Source: Lachnospiraceae bacterium (GTDB lineage: Bacteria > Bacillota > Clostridia > Lachnospirales > Lachnospiraceae). Taken from it: a stretch of 64,000 nt of DNA. Below are positions 24,772-33,771 of this stretch, one piece after another; positions within the stretch are counted from its first letter, which is position 1; each line of letters begins with the position of its first letter. Both the position numbers and the translations under genes were made by a program. The notes below the pieces were generated by a model that ran no database searches, was not told the DNA's origin, and saw nothing but the letters and a program-made list of their open reading frames with translations. The DNA is taken from the NCBI GenBank assembly GCA_017556805.1, contig JAFYMC010000012.1:1-64000 (forward strand), written 5' to 3'.

Positions 24772-27084
24772 TTAAAACTCCACCACCGTATCTTCCCCAT
24801 CTACCGTTACCTTCGCTCCCTCAACAGCTTCCACCTTCCGGTTCATGAGTCTCACCGTAAACGCCTTTCCTTCCTCGGCATCTACATCAAACTCCACCTT
24901 TCCGTCATGCTGGCTTACGGTCAGGATAATGTCTTCTTCCTTCGCCATGCTGTACACAGACTTGGTCCGTGTCATGCCGTCCGTGAGGCCGTAGACACGG
25001 AGTTCTACGCCGTCGGCGTAGTCATAGTCCGGTTTGTCGTCGTGGGCACCGAGAGCAATGATGGAGCCTTCCTTTACCATCAGCGGGATGCTGCAGTAAT
25101 CATGATATTCGCTGTACCACTTGCCGCCCTCGTATTCCTTGCCGGTGAAGAAGTTGGTCCAGGTACCCTCCGGCAGATAGAATTCAGCAATGCCGTCCTC
25201 GCGGAAAATCGGTGCTACCAAGAGGCTGTCGCCCAGCATGTACTGCTTGTCCAAGTAGCTGCAGTTGCGGTCTTCCGGGAATTCCAGCACCATGCTGCGC
25301 ATGGTCGGGATGCCGGTGTTGCTGGTATAGATGGCCGTCTCGTACAGGTACGGCATCAGTTTTGCTTTCAGGCGGGTGAAGAACCGGCACACGTCCACCG
25401 CTTCCTCATCGTACACCCACGGTACCCGGTAGGAGGTACTGCCGTGGAGACGGCTGTGGGAGGAAAGGAGGCCGAAGGCCACCCAACGCTTGTAAACATC
25501 CGGCGTGGAGGTATGCTCGAAACCTCCGATGTCGTGAGCCCAGAAGCCGAAGCCGCTCATGAGCAGAGACAAACCGCCCCGCAGGCTTTCTTCCATGGAT
25601 TCGTAGTCCGACCAGCAGTCGCCGCCCCAGTGTACCGGGAACCGTTGTCCGCCCACGGTAGCGGAACGGGCAAACAGCACCGCTTCGCCTTTGCCGCGCT
25701 TCCGCTCCAAAAGCTCGTAAACGCATTTGTTATATAAATGAGTGTAATAGTTGTGCATTTTCTTCGGATCGGAGCCATCAAAGTACACCGCATCCACCGG
25801 GATGCGCTCGCCGAAGTCCGTCTTAAAGCAGTCCACGCCCATGTCAAGCAGCACTTCCAGCTTTTCCTGGAACCATGCGTAGGCCGCCGGATTGGTAAAG
25901 TCCACGATGGCCATGCCCGGCTGCCACATATCCCACTGGTACACCTGACCGTTGAGGCGCTTGATAAAGTAGCCCTTCTCCATGCCTTCCGCAAAGAGCC
26001 GGGACTCCTGCCCGATGTAGGAATTGATCCAAACGCAAATATTTAAGCCCTTTTCCTTAATTCTCTTTAACATCCCCTCCGGGTCCGGGAACACGCGCTC
26101 ATCCCACACAAAATCCGACCAGTGGAATTCCTTCATCCAACAGCAGTCGAAATGGAAGGTACGAAGCGGAATGCCCCGCTCCAACATACCGTCGATAAAA
26201 CTCATGACCGTTGCTTCGTCGTAGCTGGTGGTAAAGGAAGTGGACAGCCAAAGACCGAAGGTCCACGGTGCCGGCAGGGACGGTTTCCCCGTCAAATCCG
26301 TATACGCCACCAGTACATCCTTCATAGAATCCCCCGCGAACAGGAAGTAATCAAGATATCCTCCCTCCACGGAAAACTCTGCTCTCGTCACCATCTCGGT
26401 GCCAAGCTCAAAGGATACCTTTTCCGGGTGATTTACCAATACGCCGTAGTTTTTATTGGACACATAAAACGGGATGTTTTTATAGGCCTGCTCCGTGCTG
26501 GTGCCGCCGTCCTCGTTCCAAATGTCGATGCTCTGACCGTTCTTCACAAATGGGGTAAAATGCTCGCCGGTGCCGTACAGAAGCTCTCCCACACCGAGAG
26601 AAAGCTGCTGACGCATATAGGTATCCACATTGTCGCCCTTGTCGTAATAGTCGCCCTTCCAGTCGGTCTTCACAATGGCCAGATCCTTGCCGGTACTCTT
26701 GGTCAGCACCTTGCCGTCTTTCAGATAGGTCATGGACCACGGCTCCTTCGTAATCACGAGGGACAGACTGCCGCTCTCCACCACGAGTTTCTCATTATCC
26801 TCTGTTACGTTAAGTGGACACTCCTGCAGGTTCAGTTCAAAGGCAGGCTCCTTTACCACCGCCCCCAAGTGGTGGTATGTCTGTACCCGCAGTACATCCT
26901 TCCTTGGGGAAGAAATCTTCACCGTCAGGTTAATGCCGCCCAAGGTACAGCCCTTGTTATAAACGCGGCTGGTCGGTGCGCATATCGTCACCTCGGTGTC
27001 CGTTTTCGTGATAAAATACGCTTCTGCCGGTGCAAACAACTGCACCCCTTCCTTTTGCAGCCAACATCCGTTGCTGAATTTCAT
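24772..27084 (-). CDS. yicI: GH31 alpha-xylosidase (YicI-like)
   Basis: 770-aa glycoside hydrolase of family 31, close to E. coli YicI, which removes alpha-xylose from xyloglucan oligosaccharides. The nucleophile is Asp423 in FKTDFGERIP and the acid/base Asp489 in HWGGDCWSDYESM; they are 66 residues apart exactly as Asp416/Asp482 in YicI. LPAPWTFGLWLSTSFTT and GFGFWAHDIGGFE are also typical. No signal peptide, so cytoplasmic. GGAG lies before the ATG. It follows the SGNH esterase by 11 bp. Confidence 0.92.
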   Translation of the reverse strand: MKFSNGCWLQKEGVQLFAPAEAYFITKTDTEVTICAPTSRVYNKGCTLGGINLTVKISSPRKDVLRVQTYHHLGAVVKEPAFELNLQECPLNVTEDNEKLVVESGSLSLVITKEPWSMTYLKDGKVLTKSTGKDLAIVKTDWKGDYYDKGDNVDTYMRQQLSLGVGELLYGTGEHFTPFVKNGQSIDIWNEDGGTSTEQAYKNIPFYVSNKNYGVLVNHPEKVSFELGTEMVTRAEFSVEGGYLDYFLFAGDSMKDVLVAYTDLTGKPSLPAPWTFGLWLSTSFTTSYDEATVMSFIDGMLERGIPLRTFHFDCCWMKEFHWSDFVWDERVFPDPEGMLKRIKEKGLNICVWINSYIGQESRLFAEGMEKGYFIKRLNGQVYQWDMWQPGMAIVDFTNPAAYAWFQEKLEVLLDMGVDCFKTDFGERIPVDAVYFDGSDPKKMHNYYTHLYNKCVYELLERKRGKGEAVLFARSATVGGQRFPVHWGGDCWSDYESMEESLRGGLSLLMSGFGFWAHDIGGFEHTSTPDVYKRWVAFGLLSSHSRLHGSTSYRVPWVYDEEAVDVCRFFTRLKAKLMPYLYETAIYTSNTGIPTMRSMVLEFPEDRNCSYLDKQYMLGDSLLVAPIFREDGIAEFYLPEGTWTNFFTGKEYEGGKWYSEYHDYCSIPLMVKEGSIIALGAHDDKPDYDYADGVELRVYGLTDGMTRTKSVYSMAKEEDIILTVSQHDGKVEFDVDAEEGKAFTVRLMNRKVEAVEGAKVTVDGEDTVVEF

Positions 27085-27095
27085 AAGCCTTCTCC

Positions 27096-28202
27096 TTACT
27101 TACTGATAGCCTCAAAAATCGTCTGTCCGTACAAGCGAATCGCGAAATCATTCGGGTGGTTGACACAGTTACCGGTGTAGTTGAAGTACTTCTTACCACG
27201 GTTCTCCATTTCCTTGAACATACTGTGTACCGGTGCCGCTGCCATGCCCTCGTGAGCCTTCGCATACTCTGTCAGCGCCTTTTCGTAGTTCAACAAACCG
27301 TCGTTCTGATAGGTCGGAATCTCGGTGTTGGCGGTCATTGCCGGATACAGCACAAACTCGCAGTCCGGATTCCGCTTCTTAAGCTCCGTGATAATCTCCT
27401 CGATATAGCCCATAAACTGCTCCGTCGGATCCCACATGCAGTTCATACCGAAGCCTACAAACACAAGGTCCGGCTTCTCCACACGATCAAACAACGTGTT
27501 TACATTATCCACGCCCCACTTTGCGGTAGACCCGCCTGCAGATAAGTTGTCCTTCGTAATCTCCGCCTGCGGATAGCTTTCCCGAAGCTTTCTCGTCACC
27601 ATCTCTGCCCATACCGGCATGTTCGGATAACGGTCGGACTGCACCTTCATCGGATTTAAGGAACCCATATCCACCGCCGGTTCGTCGGCACCGCTGGCTT
27701 CCCAGCCCGCCGTAATGCTGTCACCGAAATATACGATGTGGAGCGGCTTGCCGCCCTCTAATTTCTCATAGGTCTTTGTAAGGCGCTCACCCATGCGCTC
27801 CGGTACAAGACCGGTCCACTCTTCCGCTGCCTCGTAGGTCACTAACGTCTGATATTTGAATACGAACGGAAGAATCATGGTGAACTCTTTCTTTCCTTCC
27901 AGACAAAGCCAGCCTGCCCACGGCTCATCGTTGTACGGACGAATATACTCTTCTCTTGTAAGTACCGGAATACGGCTACCCTCGGTACGCAGGATACCGC
28001 GCTCCGTCACGGTATAATCCTTGCCTTCCTCGTACTCCACCGTCGCGTCATGATTCGTAATCTTTGCAATCTTCTTCGGAGTGTAGAGGAGATTTCCTCC
28101 CTGCTCCTTCTTCGCCGCATCCTCAAAAAAACATACGGACTCTTCCCAAATTTCGCCGCCCTTCCAAATCGGTGCCAGCCACTTGTTTAACATAGTTTCT
28201 GC
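27096..28202 (-). CDS. SGNH/GDSL-type esterase
   Basis: 368-aa protein with an N-terminal beta-rich domain (about 1-140) and a C-terminal SGNH hydrolase domain. Block I is VYFGDSITAGWE (nucleophile Ser), block II LSAGGSTAKWG, block III FVGFGMNCMW, block V CVNHPNDFAIRLY. No signal peptide. ATG at 28202 follows GGAGAAGG; the frame extends 27 codons upstream without a site. Coupled to the alpha-xylosidase, so a deacetylase of xylan or xyloglucan oligosaccharides is the best guess. A TATAAT box lies at about 28252-28257. Confidence 0.85.
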   Translation of the reverse strand, partial: AETMLNKWLAPIWKGGEIWEESVCFFEDAAKKEQGGNLLYTPKKIAKITNHDATVEYEEGKDYTVTERGILRTEGSRIPVLTREEYIRPYNDEPWAGWLCLEGKKEFTMILPFVFKYQTLVTYEAAEEWTGLVPERMGERLTKTYEKLEGGKPLHIVYFGDSITAGWEASGADEPAVDMGSLNPMKVQSDRYPNMPVWAEMVTRKLRESYPQAEITKDNLSAGGSTAKWGVDNVNTLFDRVEKPDLVFVGFGMNCMWDPTEQFMGYIEEIITELKKRNPDCEFVLYPAMTANTEIPTYQNDGLLNYEKALTEYAKAHEGMAAAPVHSMFKEMENRGKKYFNYTGNCVNHPNDFAIRLYGQTIFEAISK

Positions 28203-28342
28203 CATAATCCTTCTCCTTTGATTTTCCTTGTCTTCCGGAATTTTCGTTAGCTCTATTATACTATATTTTATTTCAATGCACAATCTTAGAACTGTAAATT
28301 ACTTCCAAAGGAAGCCGAATTCTATCATTTTTGTTAGAATTA

Positions 28343-28371
28343 TTTACATTTTCTTAAGATGATGCTACACT
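28343..28371 (+). promoter_or_regulatory. Promoter of a putative small RNA
   Basis: TTTACA (28343-28348), 17 bp, TACACT (28366-28371) on the plus strand. No plus-strand gene follows; a terminator does (28484-28515). Confidence 0.5.
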
Positions 28372-28377
28372 AGGACC

Positions 28378-28515
28378 ATAGACCTACAGAAATGATTTTA
28401 ATTTACAATTTTAGATAAGTAACCCCCTAATAAGCTAACTACTAACTCAAAAATACCTCAAAAGTTCCCTTAAGTGGGAGAAACAGCACTTACCGTTGAT
28501 AAAGTGCTGTTTTTT
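28378..28515 (+). ncRNA. Putative small RNA between SGNH and rsmH genes
   Basis: A promoter, about 140 nt without a convincing reading frame, and a terminator define a short plus-strand unit in the 330-bp gap between two leftward operons. The middle is pyrimidine/A-rich and looks unstructured; the 3' end has a GTTCCCTTAAGTGGGAG hairpin and the terminator stem. I do not recognise it. Confidence 0.45.
28484..28515 (+). terminator. Terminator (both directions possible)
   Basis: CAGCACTT (28484-28491) pairs with AAGTGCTG (28502-28509) over a 10-nt loop and is followed by T6. On the minus strand it is followed by TTT and could also stop the rsmH operon. Confidence 0.7.
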
Positions 28516-28533
28516 CTTTGCTTTTTATTCTTT

Positions 28534-29592
28534 TTATGATTTTACGGCCCAACGGAGCTTCGTGGACTTTGCCCGCGGGTTCCGCTGACACTCTGCCGCG
28601 GACGGACGAATCACGTCCTCCGATGCATCACTGTAGACGCCTTCTTTTTTCAGTTGCTTAAAGGACTTCTTTACCAGCTGGTCCTCTCCCGAGTGGAAGG
28701 TCAAAATCGCCACTCTTGCTCCCGGCTTCAAAATCCCCGGAAGTTTTTCCAAAAACGTATACAGCACTTCAAACTCACTGTTCACATCAATGCGCAACGC
28801 CTGAAAGACTCTTGCGCAGGACTTTTTCACCGCTTCTTTATACTCTGCCGGCGGAAGTTTAGAAAGTGCCTCTTCGATGGCCTCACGAAGTTCTGTGGTG
28901 GTTTCAAACTTCGCCCCACGCCTAAGCTTCTGAAATACCACCTTCGCAATCTGCTCCGCATACGGCTCATCGGAGTTTTCCACCATCATGCCGATAAATT
29001 CTTCCTTAGAAATACTGCGAAGACGCTCCGATGCGGACTGTCCGTGCTCCGGGTCCAACCGTAGGTCTAACGGTCCCTCCACTTTATAGGAAAATCCCCG
29101 CTCCGGGTTATCAATCTGCATAGAGGATACGCCCAGGTCCGCCAGTACAAAATCAAACTTCCCGGCCTGCTCCGCCACCTGATCGATATTGGCAAAGTTG
29201 GTCTGACAAATGGTCAGAATGTCTTCTCCGTAGCCTTTCTCCTCCAAACGCTTCTTCGTTTTTACGATTTCAATGGGGTCCACATCCAAGGCGTACATAT
29301 GCCCTTTTCCTTCCAGCCTCGCCAGCATGGCACTGGTATGTCCGCCATAGCCCAGAGTTGCATCCAATCCCTGTTCTCCCGGCTGAATCTTTAATACATC
29401 CAGAATCTCCTCCACCATAATGGAGATGTGCATCCCCGCCGGGGTACTGCCCTTACGGATGACCTTTTCGATGGTGTCCGCGTACTTCTCCGGATTGGCC
29501 TCCTTGTACTTTTCATGGAACGCCCTCGGATGGGTTCCTTTATATCTGACCCGCCGCTTGTGGGGGGTATCGTTAATCGGTTCGTTTGTCAA
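28534..29592 (-). CDS. RsmH-like 16S rRNA (cytosine-N4) methyltransferase
   Basis: 352-aa SAM-dependent methyltransferase of the RsmH/MraW family, which makes m4C1402 in 16S rRNA. Landmarks: HISIMVEEILDVLKIQPGE, DATLGYGGHTSAML (SAM motif), FDFVLADLGVSSMQID and AILTFHSGEDQLVK. The N-terminal part (1-52, RRVRYKGTHPRAFHEKY) is an extension relative to the usual 310 residues. It is not in a division/cell-wall cluster here, so it is probably a paralogue with another rRNA target or a second copy. It ends an operon with the aminotransferase and ECF-S genes. Confidence 0.85.
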   Translation of the reverse strand: MTNEPINDTPHKRRVRYKGTHPRAFHEKYKEANPEKYADTIEKVIRKGSTPAGMHISIMVEEILDVLKIQPGEQGLDATLGYGGHTSAMLARLEGKGHMYALDVDPIEIVKTKKRLEEKGYGEDILTICQTNFANIDQVAEQAGKFDFVLADLGVSSMQIDNPERGFSYKVEGPLDLRLDPEHGQSASERLRSISKEEFIGMMVENSDEPYAEQIAKVVFQKLRRGAKFETTTELREAIEEALSKLPPAEYKEAVKKSCARVFQALRIDVNSEFEVLYTFLEKLPGILKPGARVAILTFHSGEDQLVKKSFKQLKKEGVYSDASEDVIRPSAAECQRNPRAKSTKLRWAVKS

Positions 29593-29611
29593 GGTTGTAC
29601 TCCTTTCCGGT

Positions 29612-30739
29612 TTACATAAGCTCCAGAAACGCTTCTTTCATACTGCACAACAGCTGCACACCCAAATCCGCAAAGGTTTTATCCATTGCTTCCAAAGTCA
29701 GGGCGACATCGTCCACGTTTGCATTTTCTCCCATATGACCGATACGGATTACTTTGCCTGCAAGTACATCAAAACACCCTGAAATCATTACATGATACCG
29801 GTCACGCATGGTAGAAAGAATCTGTTCGTCCGTGACACCTTCCGGAACCGCAATGACGGTAACGGTATTGGAATACCCCTCTCGCAAATATAACTTTAAT
29901 CCCGCCTTCTGTACCGCACGTCTTGTCGCTTCCGCAATTCTTGCATGACGCTCCAAAATACCGGTATCTGCTCTGACATTGTCCAGTGCCACGCGGAGGC
30001 CGTTGATATCACTGACCGGCATGGTATACGGGAACCACTTATCTTCATAATACGTTCGGAAATTCAGGATATTGGCATAGAATGCCTCAATCGGTGTTTT
30101 TCTGTTTTCCATTGCTTCCAACGCTTTGTTGCTGACCCATAACATGGTCAATCCGGCAGGAGCAGACAATGCTTTCTGGGAGCCACCGCAAAGGATGTCA
30201 ATCTTGCTTTCATCCACATTGACATATTCACCGAACATACCGGCTACGGAGTCTACAACGGAAAGGATTCCGTATTCTGCCAACAGCGGACAGATTTTGG
30301 AAATATCGTTTAACACACCGCTCGGCGTATCACAGTGCACAACCGTAGCATACTTGAAGTCGGAATCCTTTTCCAAAAATGCCTTTAAATCTTCTGTGTG
30401 AATCGGGCACTGATAATCCGATGTGAACAAAACCGCTTCCCCGCCGTACATGGTTACGAAATCCGCAAATCCTTTTCCGAAGATGCCGTTGTCCAGCACC
30501 AAAACACGATCTCCCGGTTCCGTCAAAGATGCACAGGCCGCTTCCAATCCCAGAATTCCTTCACCGCCCAATATGTAGGCTGTCCCCGTAGAATGAAGCA
30601 TTTCCTGCATCATATCACAGGTTTCTTTATAAAATTCATAGAACTCCAAATCCAAGTCCGGATTCGTGGTTTCTAAACTTCTTGCCATACGGACATTTTC
30701 TTTCACCTGCGTCGGTCCCGCAGTCATGATTTTATACAT
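29612..30739 (-). CDS. Class V PLP-dependent aminotransferase
   Basis: 375-aa enzyme of the alanine-glyoxylate/serine-pyruvate aminotransferase group. The PLP lysine is Lys189 in CGGSQKALSAPAG, the PLP-binding Asp is Asp163 in SVVDSVAG; N-terminal MTAGPTQV is typical. Pyridoxamine-pyruvate aminotransferase belongs to this same group, and the gene is 16 bp from an ECF-transporter S component of the pyridoxine/HMP-like class. A vitamin B6 salvage role is therefore a reasonable inference, but other amino-acid roles are possible. Confidence 0.85.
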   Translation of the reverse strand: MYKIMTAGPTQVKENVRMARSLETTNPDLDLEFYEFYKETCDMMQEMLHSTGTAYILGGEGILGLEAACASLTEPGDRVLVLDNGIFGKGFADFVTMYGGEAVLFTSDYQCPIHTEDLKAFLEKDSDFKYATVVHCDTPSGVLNDISKICPLLAEYGILSVVDSVAGMFGEYVNVDESKIDILCGGSQKALSAPAGLTMLWVSNKALEAMENRKTPIEAFYANILNFRTYYEDKWFPYTMPVSDINGLRVALDNVRADTGILERHARIAEATRRAVQKAGLKLYLREGYSNTVTVIAVPEGVTDEQILSTMRDRYHVMISGCFDVLAGKVIRIGHMGENANVDDVALTLEAMDKTFADLGVQLLCSMKEAFLELM

Positions 30740-30755
30740 AATGATTTTCTCCTCG

Positions 30756-31265
30756 TCAAATTTTTGCGGCTATTTTTTTCAAACCACCGGCAATCGGAAG
30801 TACAATGATTGCGGCAACAACTACCTGCATTACATTCCCCGGTATAGAACCGAACGGTATAATCCAGTTCTGATACAGAATCACTTCCGCAAAATAATAA
30901 CCCACGATCTTGATAATCAGTGCCGTCAACATCGCCACAGAGTTACCGATCACAGGTCTTTCCTTCAGTTTTTCACTGATGAGTCCCGTCACATATCCCA
31001 TTGCTCCTACAATAACAAATGTGAACGGTGCCCAGGCAGTCCAGCCGGAAATCAAATCAAAAAATCCCATTCCGAATGCACCTGCAAGCGCACCGGTCTT
31101 TTTCCCAAAAATGATGGCCGCCAGAAAAAGCGGAACGTTTCCCAAATGGACGAGTCCGCCGTTCCCCATGAGCGGCAGGCGGATGTTGATGAACATCGTC
31201 GCTACAAATGTCAATGCAATAAATAAAGCATTTACCACCAGTTTTTTTGTTGTACCTGTATTCAT
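30756..31265 (-). CDS. ECF transporter S component
   Basis: 169-aa membrane protein with six hydrophobic helices, typical of substrate-binding S components of energy-coupling-factor vitamin transporters. The N-terminal LVVNALFIALTFVATMFINI carries the AxxxA-type helix that docks the T subunit. It needs the shared EcfAA'T module, absent from this window. The neighbouring aminotransferase points to a B6 vitamer as substrate; not proven. Confidence 0.82.
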   Translation of the reverse strand: MNTGTTKKLVVNALFIALTFVATMFINIRLPLMGNGGLVHLGNVPLFLAAIIFGKKTGALAGAFGMGFFDLISGWTAWAPFTFVIVGAMGYVTGLISEKLKERPVIGNSVAMLTALIIKIVGYYFAEVILYQNWIIPFGSIPGNVMQVVVAAIIVLPIAGGLKKIAAKI

Positions 31266-31378
31266 TTTATAACCCTACCTTTCTTCAGCTATACAATAAG
31301 TACTGTATAACAAAATTGGTCTGATAAAAATGTCCAGTTTTTACAAATTTTATAATACCAGATTTCGTAAAGTTTCAT

Positions 31379-32056
31379 TTACGTTCCCTTTGGGGAAGTA
31401 ACTTTTTGCACTACCTCTTCCGGCGTCGTCGCCGTCGCAAAGCCTTCTTTTTCCCAGTTTTCCTCATAGTTCTTAATAAACCAGCCTGCCTGTAAGGTCT
31501 GCATTCCGAAGGAACGGGCGGTCTCCAATTCCTGACTTCCCCCGTCTCCCACATACAGGCACTCCTCCGGTGCTACAGAAAGTCCGGAAAGACACCGTTC
31601 AAAGATTTCACGCTCCGGCTTCTGTACCCCCTGCTCACAAGAAAGCATCATCACATCAAAGCACGACGCCAACACACTTGCCCGGATAGCCTCCGCCTCT
31701 TCCAAAAAGCAGTTACTGATGAGAGCCACCTGATAGCCCCGCTCCTTTAGCTCACGAAGCAGGGAAACGATACGATACTCCACCTTCTGCAGGCTTTCTT
31801 CCTTAAAGGCATGACGTTTTTCTATGGCACTCGGAATCTGCTCCGGATGCGCAAAGTGCATACATTCTCCGATCCAGTAAAGGGACTCCTCAAAATTCAT
31901 CTTCCCCTTACTGCGGGCCTCTTCCGTCTCATGCCACAGCGGATAAAACTCGTCGATATCCGCACCTAAATCCGCCGCAATGTTCCGCCCGAAATACCGC
32001 GGCACGCTGTGCAACGTCACTAACGTTTCGAACATGTCAAAGATTACTGCTTTCAT
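31379..32056 (-). CDS. HAD family hydrolase
   Basis: 225-aa haloacid-dehalogenase-like phosphatase. Motif I is IFDMFETLV (nucleophile Asp; the second Asp is replaced by Glu), motif II LISNC, motif III Lys in GVQKPEREIF, motif IV YVGDGGSQE. A helical cap follows motif I. ATG at 32056 is supported by AGGGAG; the frame extends 12 codons upstream. It lies 54 bp after the YfbR-like gene and may be co-transcribed. Substrate unknown. Confidence 0.85.
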   Translation of the reverse strand: MKAVIFDMFETLVTLHSVPRYFGRNIAADLGADIDEFYPLWHETEEARSKGKMNFEESLYWIGECMHFAHPEQIPSAIEKRHAFKEESLQKVEYRIVSLLRELKERGYQVALISNCFLEEAEAIRASVLASCFDVMMLSCEQGVQKPEREIFERCLSGLSVAPEECLYVGDGGSQELETARSFGMQTLQAGWFIKNYEENWEKEGFATATTPEEVVQKVTSPKGT

Positions 32057-32110
32057 GCTATATGCTCCCTTCTGTAGTTTGTTCCCCAACACAGCTACAA
32101 AAGACCTTCC

Positions 32111-32707
32111 CTATCGTTTCTGCAACTCATCCAGATTCTTGTTATAAGCCGGAATAAACTCTTCCATAAAACAGTCCGCCTCCTTCAACTCCATGGCAGC
32201 AATGGATGCCTTTGTGGATTTGAAGGCGCTGTCAAACTCCTTATTGCCCGCCTTTTTCTCTTCCATACACTTAATCAGCGCGGAAAACTTATCCGCCGCC
32301 TTTACCAGACGCCACAGGTACGCATCCTCCTCCTGCTTAAAATACAGGCTGTGGAACTCCTCCCGCAAATCCTCCGGAAGCATGGTAAGCAGCGTCTCCG
32401 CCGCCGCATCCTCAATCTTATGAAACACCGTCTGTATCGTCTCGTTATAATATTTCACCGGTGTGGGCATATCGCCGGTAATAATCTCTGTGGTATCGTG
32501 ATACATGCCGATCAGTGCCGCCTTACTGGCATCCAGGCTCTTCCCGAACCGCTTGTTACCGATAATGCACAGCATATGGGCAATCATGGCCACCTCCAGA
32601 GAATGCTCGCAAATGTTCTCCGTGCAGGAATTCCGCATCAGTGCCCAGCGATCAATATATTTCATGCGCGACATCATGGCGCAAAAATTACTTTCGTTTT
32701 TTCCCAT
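32111..32707 (-). CDS. yfbR: YfbR-like 5'-deoxynucleotidase (HD domain)
   Basis: 198-aa HD-domain phosphohydrolase. EHSLEVAMIAHML and MYHDTTEIITGDMPTPVKYY match the metal site of E. coli YfbR, which removes phosphate from deoxynucleoside 5'-monophosphates; a later Asp is in VKAADKFSALI. Length is normal. It is likely to balance nucleotide pools. The gene starts a leftward pair with the HAD hydrolase. Confidence 0.87.
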   Translation of the reverse strand: MGKNESNFCAMMSRMKYIDRWALMRNSCTENICEHSLEVAMIAHMLCIIGNKRFGKSLDASKAALIGMYHDTTEIITGDMPTPVKYYNETIQTVFHKIEDAAAETLLTMLPEDLREEFHSLYFKQEEDAYLWRLVKAADKFSALIKCMEEKKAGNKEFDSAFKSTKASIAAMELKEADCFMEEFIPAYNKNLDELQKR

Positions 32708-32945
32708 GGTTGTATCCTCGTTTCTCTTTTATCTCAACTATTTTCCAACTGTTTTCTCTCATAAGTTACTGCTTTTCTCCCTTCTCTATTATGCAATAAT
32801 CCCAATAGGCTGTCAATCGAACACGCGCTTTTTCTTGAAAAAAAGGAAAAATCATGCTACACTTCAAGCAGAAACAAGCGGCAAGTATGAAGTGCCGCAC
32901 AATGCAACTTTTCTCACAAAAGAGAGAACGAAAGGATACTGCCCT

Positions 32946-33734
32946 ATGAAAATCACAGCCTTATTGGAAAACACAACCGAGCGTGACGACATGCAGGTAG
33001 AGCACGGCCTCAGTCTGTACATCGAAACCGAAACACATAAAATTTTATTTGATATGGGACAAAGTGACCTGTTTGCCAAAAACGCCGAGACCCTTGGCAT
33101 TGATTTGTCCGCAGTGGATATCGCCGTACTGTCTCACGGTCACTATGACCACGGCGGCGGATTGCAGACTTTTTTGGCGTTAAATAACAAGGCACCGGTT
33201 TATATGAACCGTTTTGCCTTTGAACCGCATTTCAATGCAGCGGATAAGTATATCGGTTTGGATACAGGCTTAGAGACTACTCTTGTAGAACATGATAGAT
33301 TACGTATTTCTGCCGAAACCACAGTACTTGCACCGGGTTTGACCCTTTTTTCCTGTAACGAACGGACCCGCTCCCGGGACCTGGGCAACTTCGGTCTGAC
33401 GGTTTTGGATGGAAATAGTCACGTACCGGATGACTTTCGTCACGAACAGTACCTTTTGATTGAGGAAAAAGACCTAAAGGTACTCATCAGCGGTTGTTCT
33501 CACAAGGGTATTCAGAATATCATGGAGTGGTTCGCTCCGGATGTTTTGGTGGGAGGCTTTCATTTCATGAAACTGGAACCGGGCGACGCCTTAGATGCCG
33601 CCGCCAAAGACTTAAACAACTATTCCACCCGTTACTTTACCGGCCACTGCACCGGTGAGGAGCAGTTTGCCTACTTAAAAGAGCGGATGAAACGGTTAGA
33701 ATATTTATCTTGCGGGAAAACCATAGAGATATAA
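32946..33734 (+). CDS. Metallo-beta-lactamase fold hydrolase
   Basis: 262-aa protein. The metal-binding motif HGHYDHGGG is complete, followed by later His residues in SGCSHKGIQNI and GGFHF. The close match is to the cofactor-type (FrhG/MptA-like and Tm0207-like) group, often annotated as 7,8-dihydropterin synthase-like. ATG at 32946 follows GAAAGGATA; the frame extends far upstream but without a site. It lies alone and has its own terminator (33740-33768). Confidence 0.82.
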   Translation: MKITALLENTTERDDMQVEHGLSLYIETETHKILFDMGQSDLFAKNAETLGIDLSAVDIAVLSHGHYDHGGGLQTFLALNNKAPVYMNRFAFEPHFNAADKYIGLDTGLETTLVEHDRLRISAETTVLAPGLTLFSCNERTRSRDLGNFGLTVLDGNSHVPDDFRHEQYLLIEEKDLKVLISGCSHKGIQNIMEWFAPDVLVGGFHFMKLEPGDALDAAAKDLNNYSTRYFTGHCTGEEQFAYLKERMKRLEYLSCGKTIEI

Positions 33735-33739
33735 AAATT

Positions 33740-33768
33740 CGCCCAAAGGATTTCTCCTTTGGGCGTTT
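33740..33768. terminator. Terminator behind the metallo-hydrolase
   Basis: CGCCCAAAGGA pairs with TCCTTTGGGCG over a 3-nt loop, followed by TTTGCTTT on the plus strand. It also separates the convergent DUF3737 gene. Confidence 0.8.
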
Positions 33769-33771
33769 GCT

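Noticed and set aside
26122-27180. Long plus-strand frame of 352 codons
   Set aside because: Antisense shadow of the GH31 gene, which is supported by catalytic motifs.
32505-32945. N-terminal extension of the metallo-hydrolase frame
   Set aside because: No ribosome site; overlaps the yfbR promoter region; ATG 32946 has the family-typical start.
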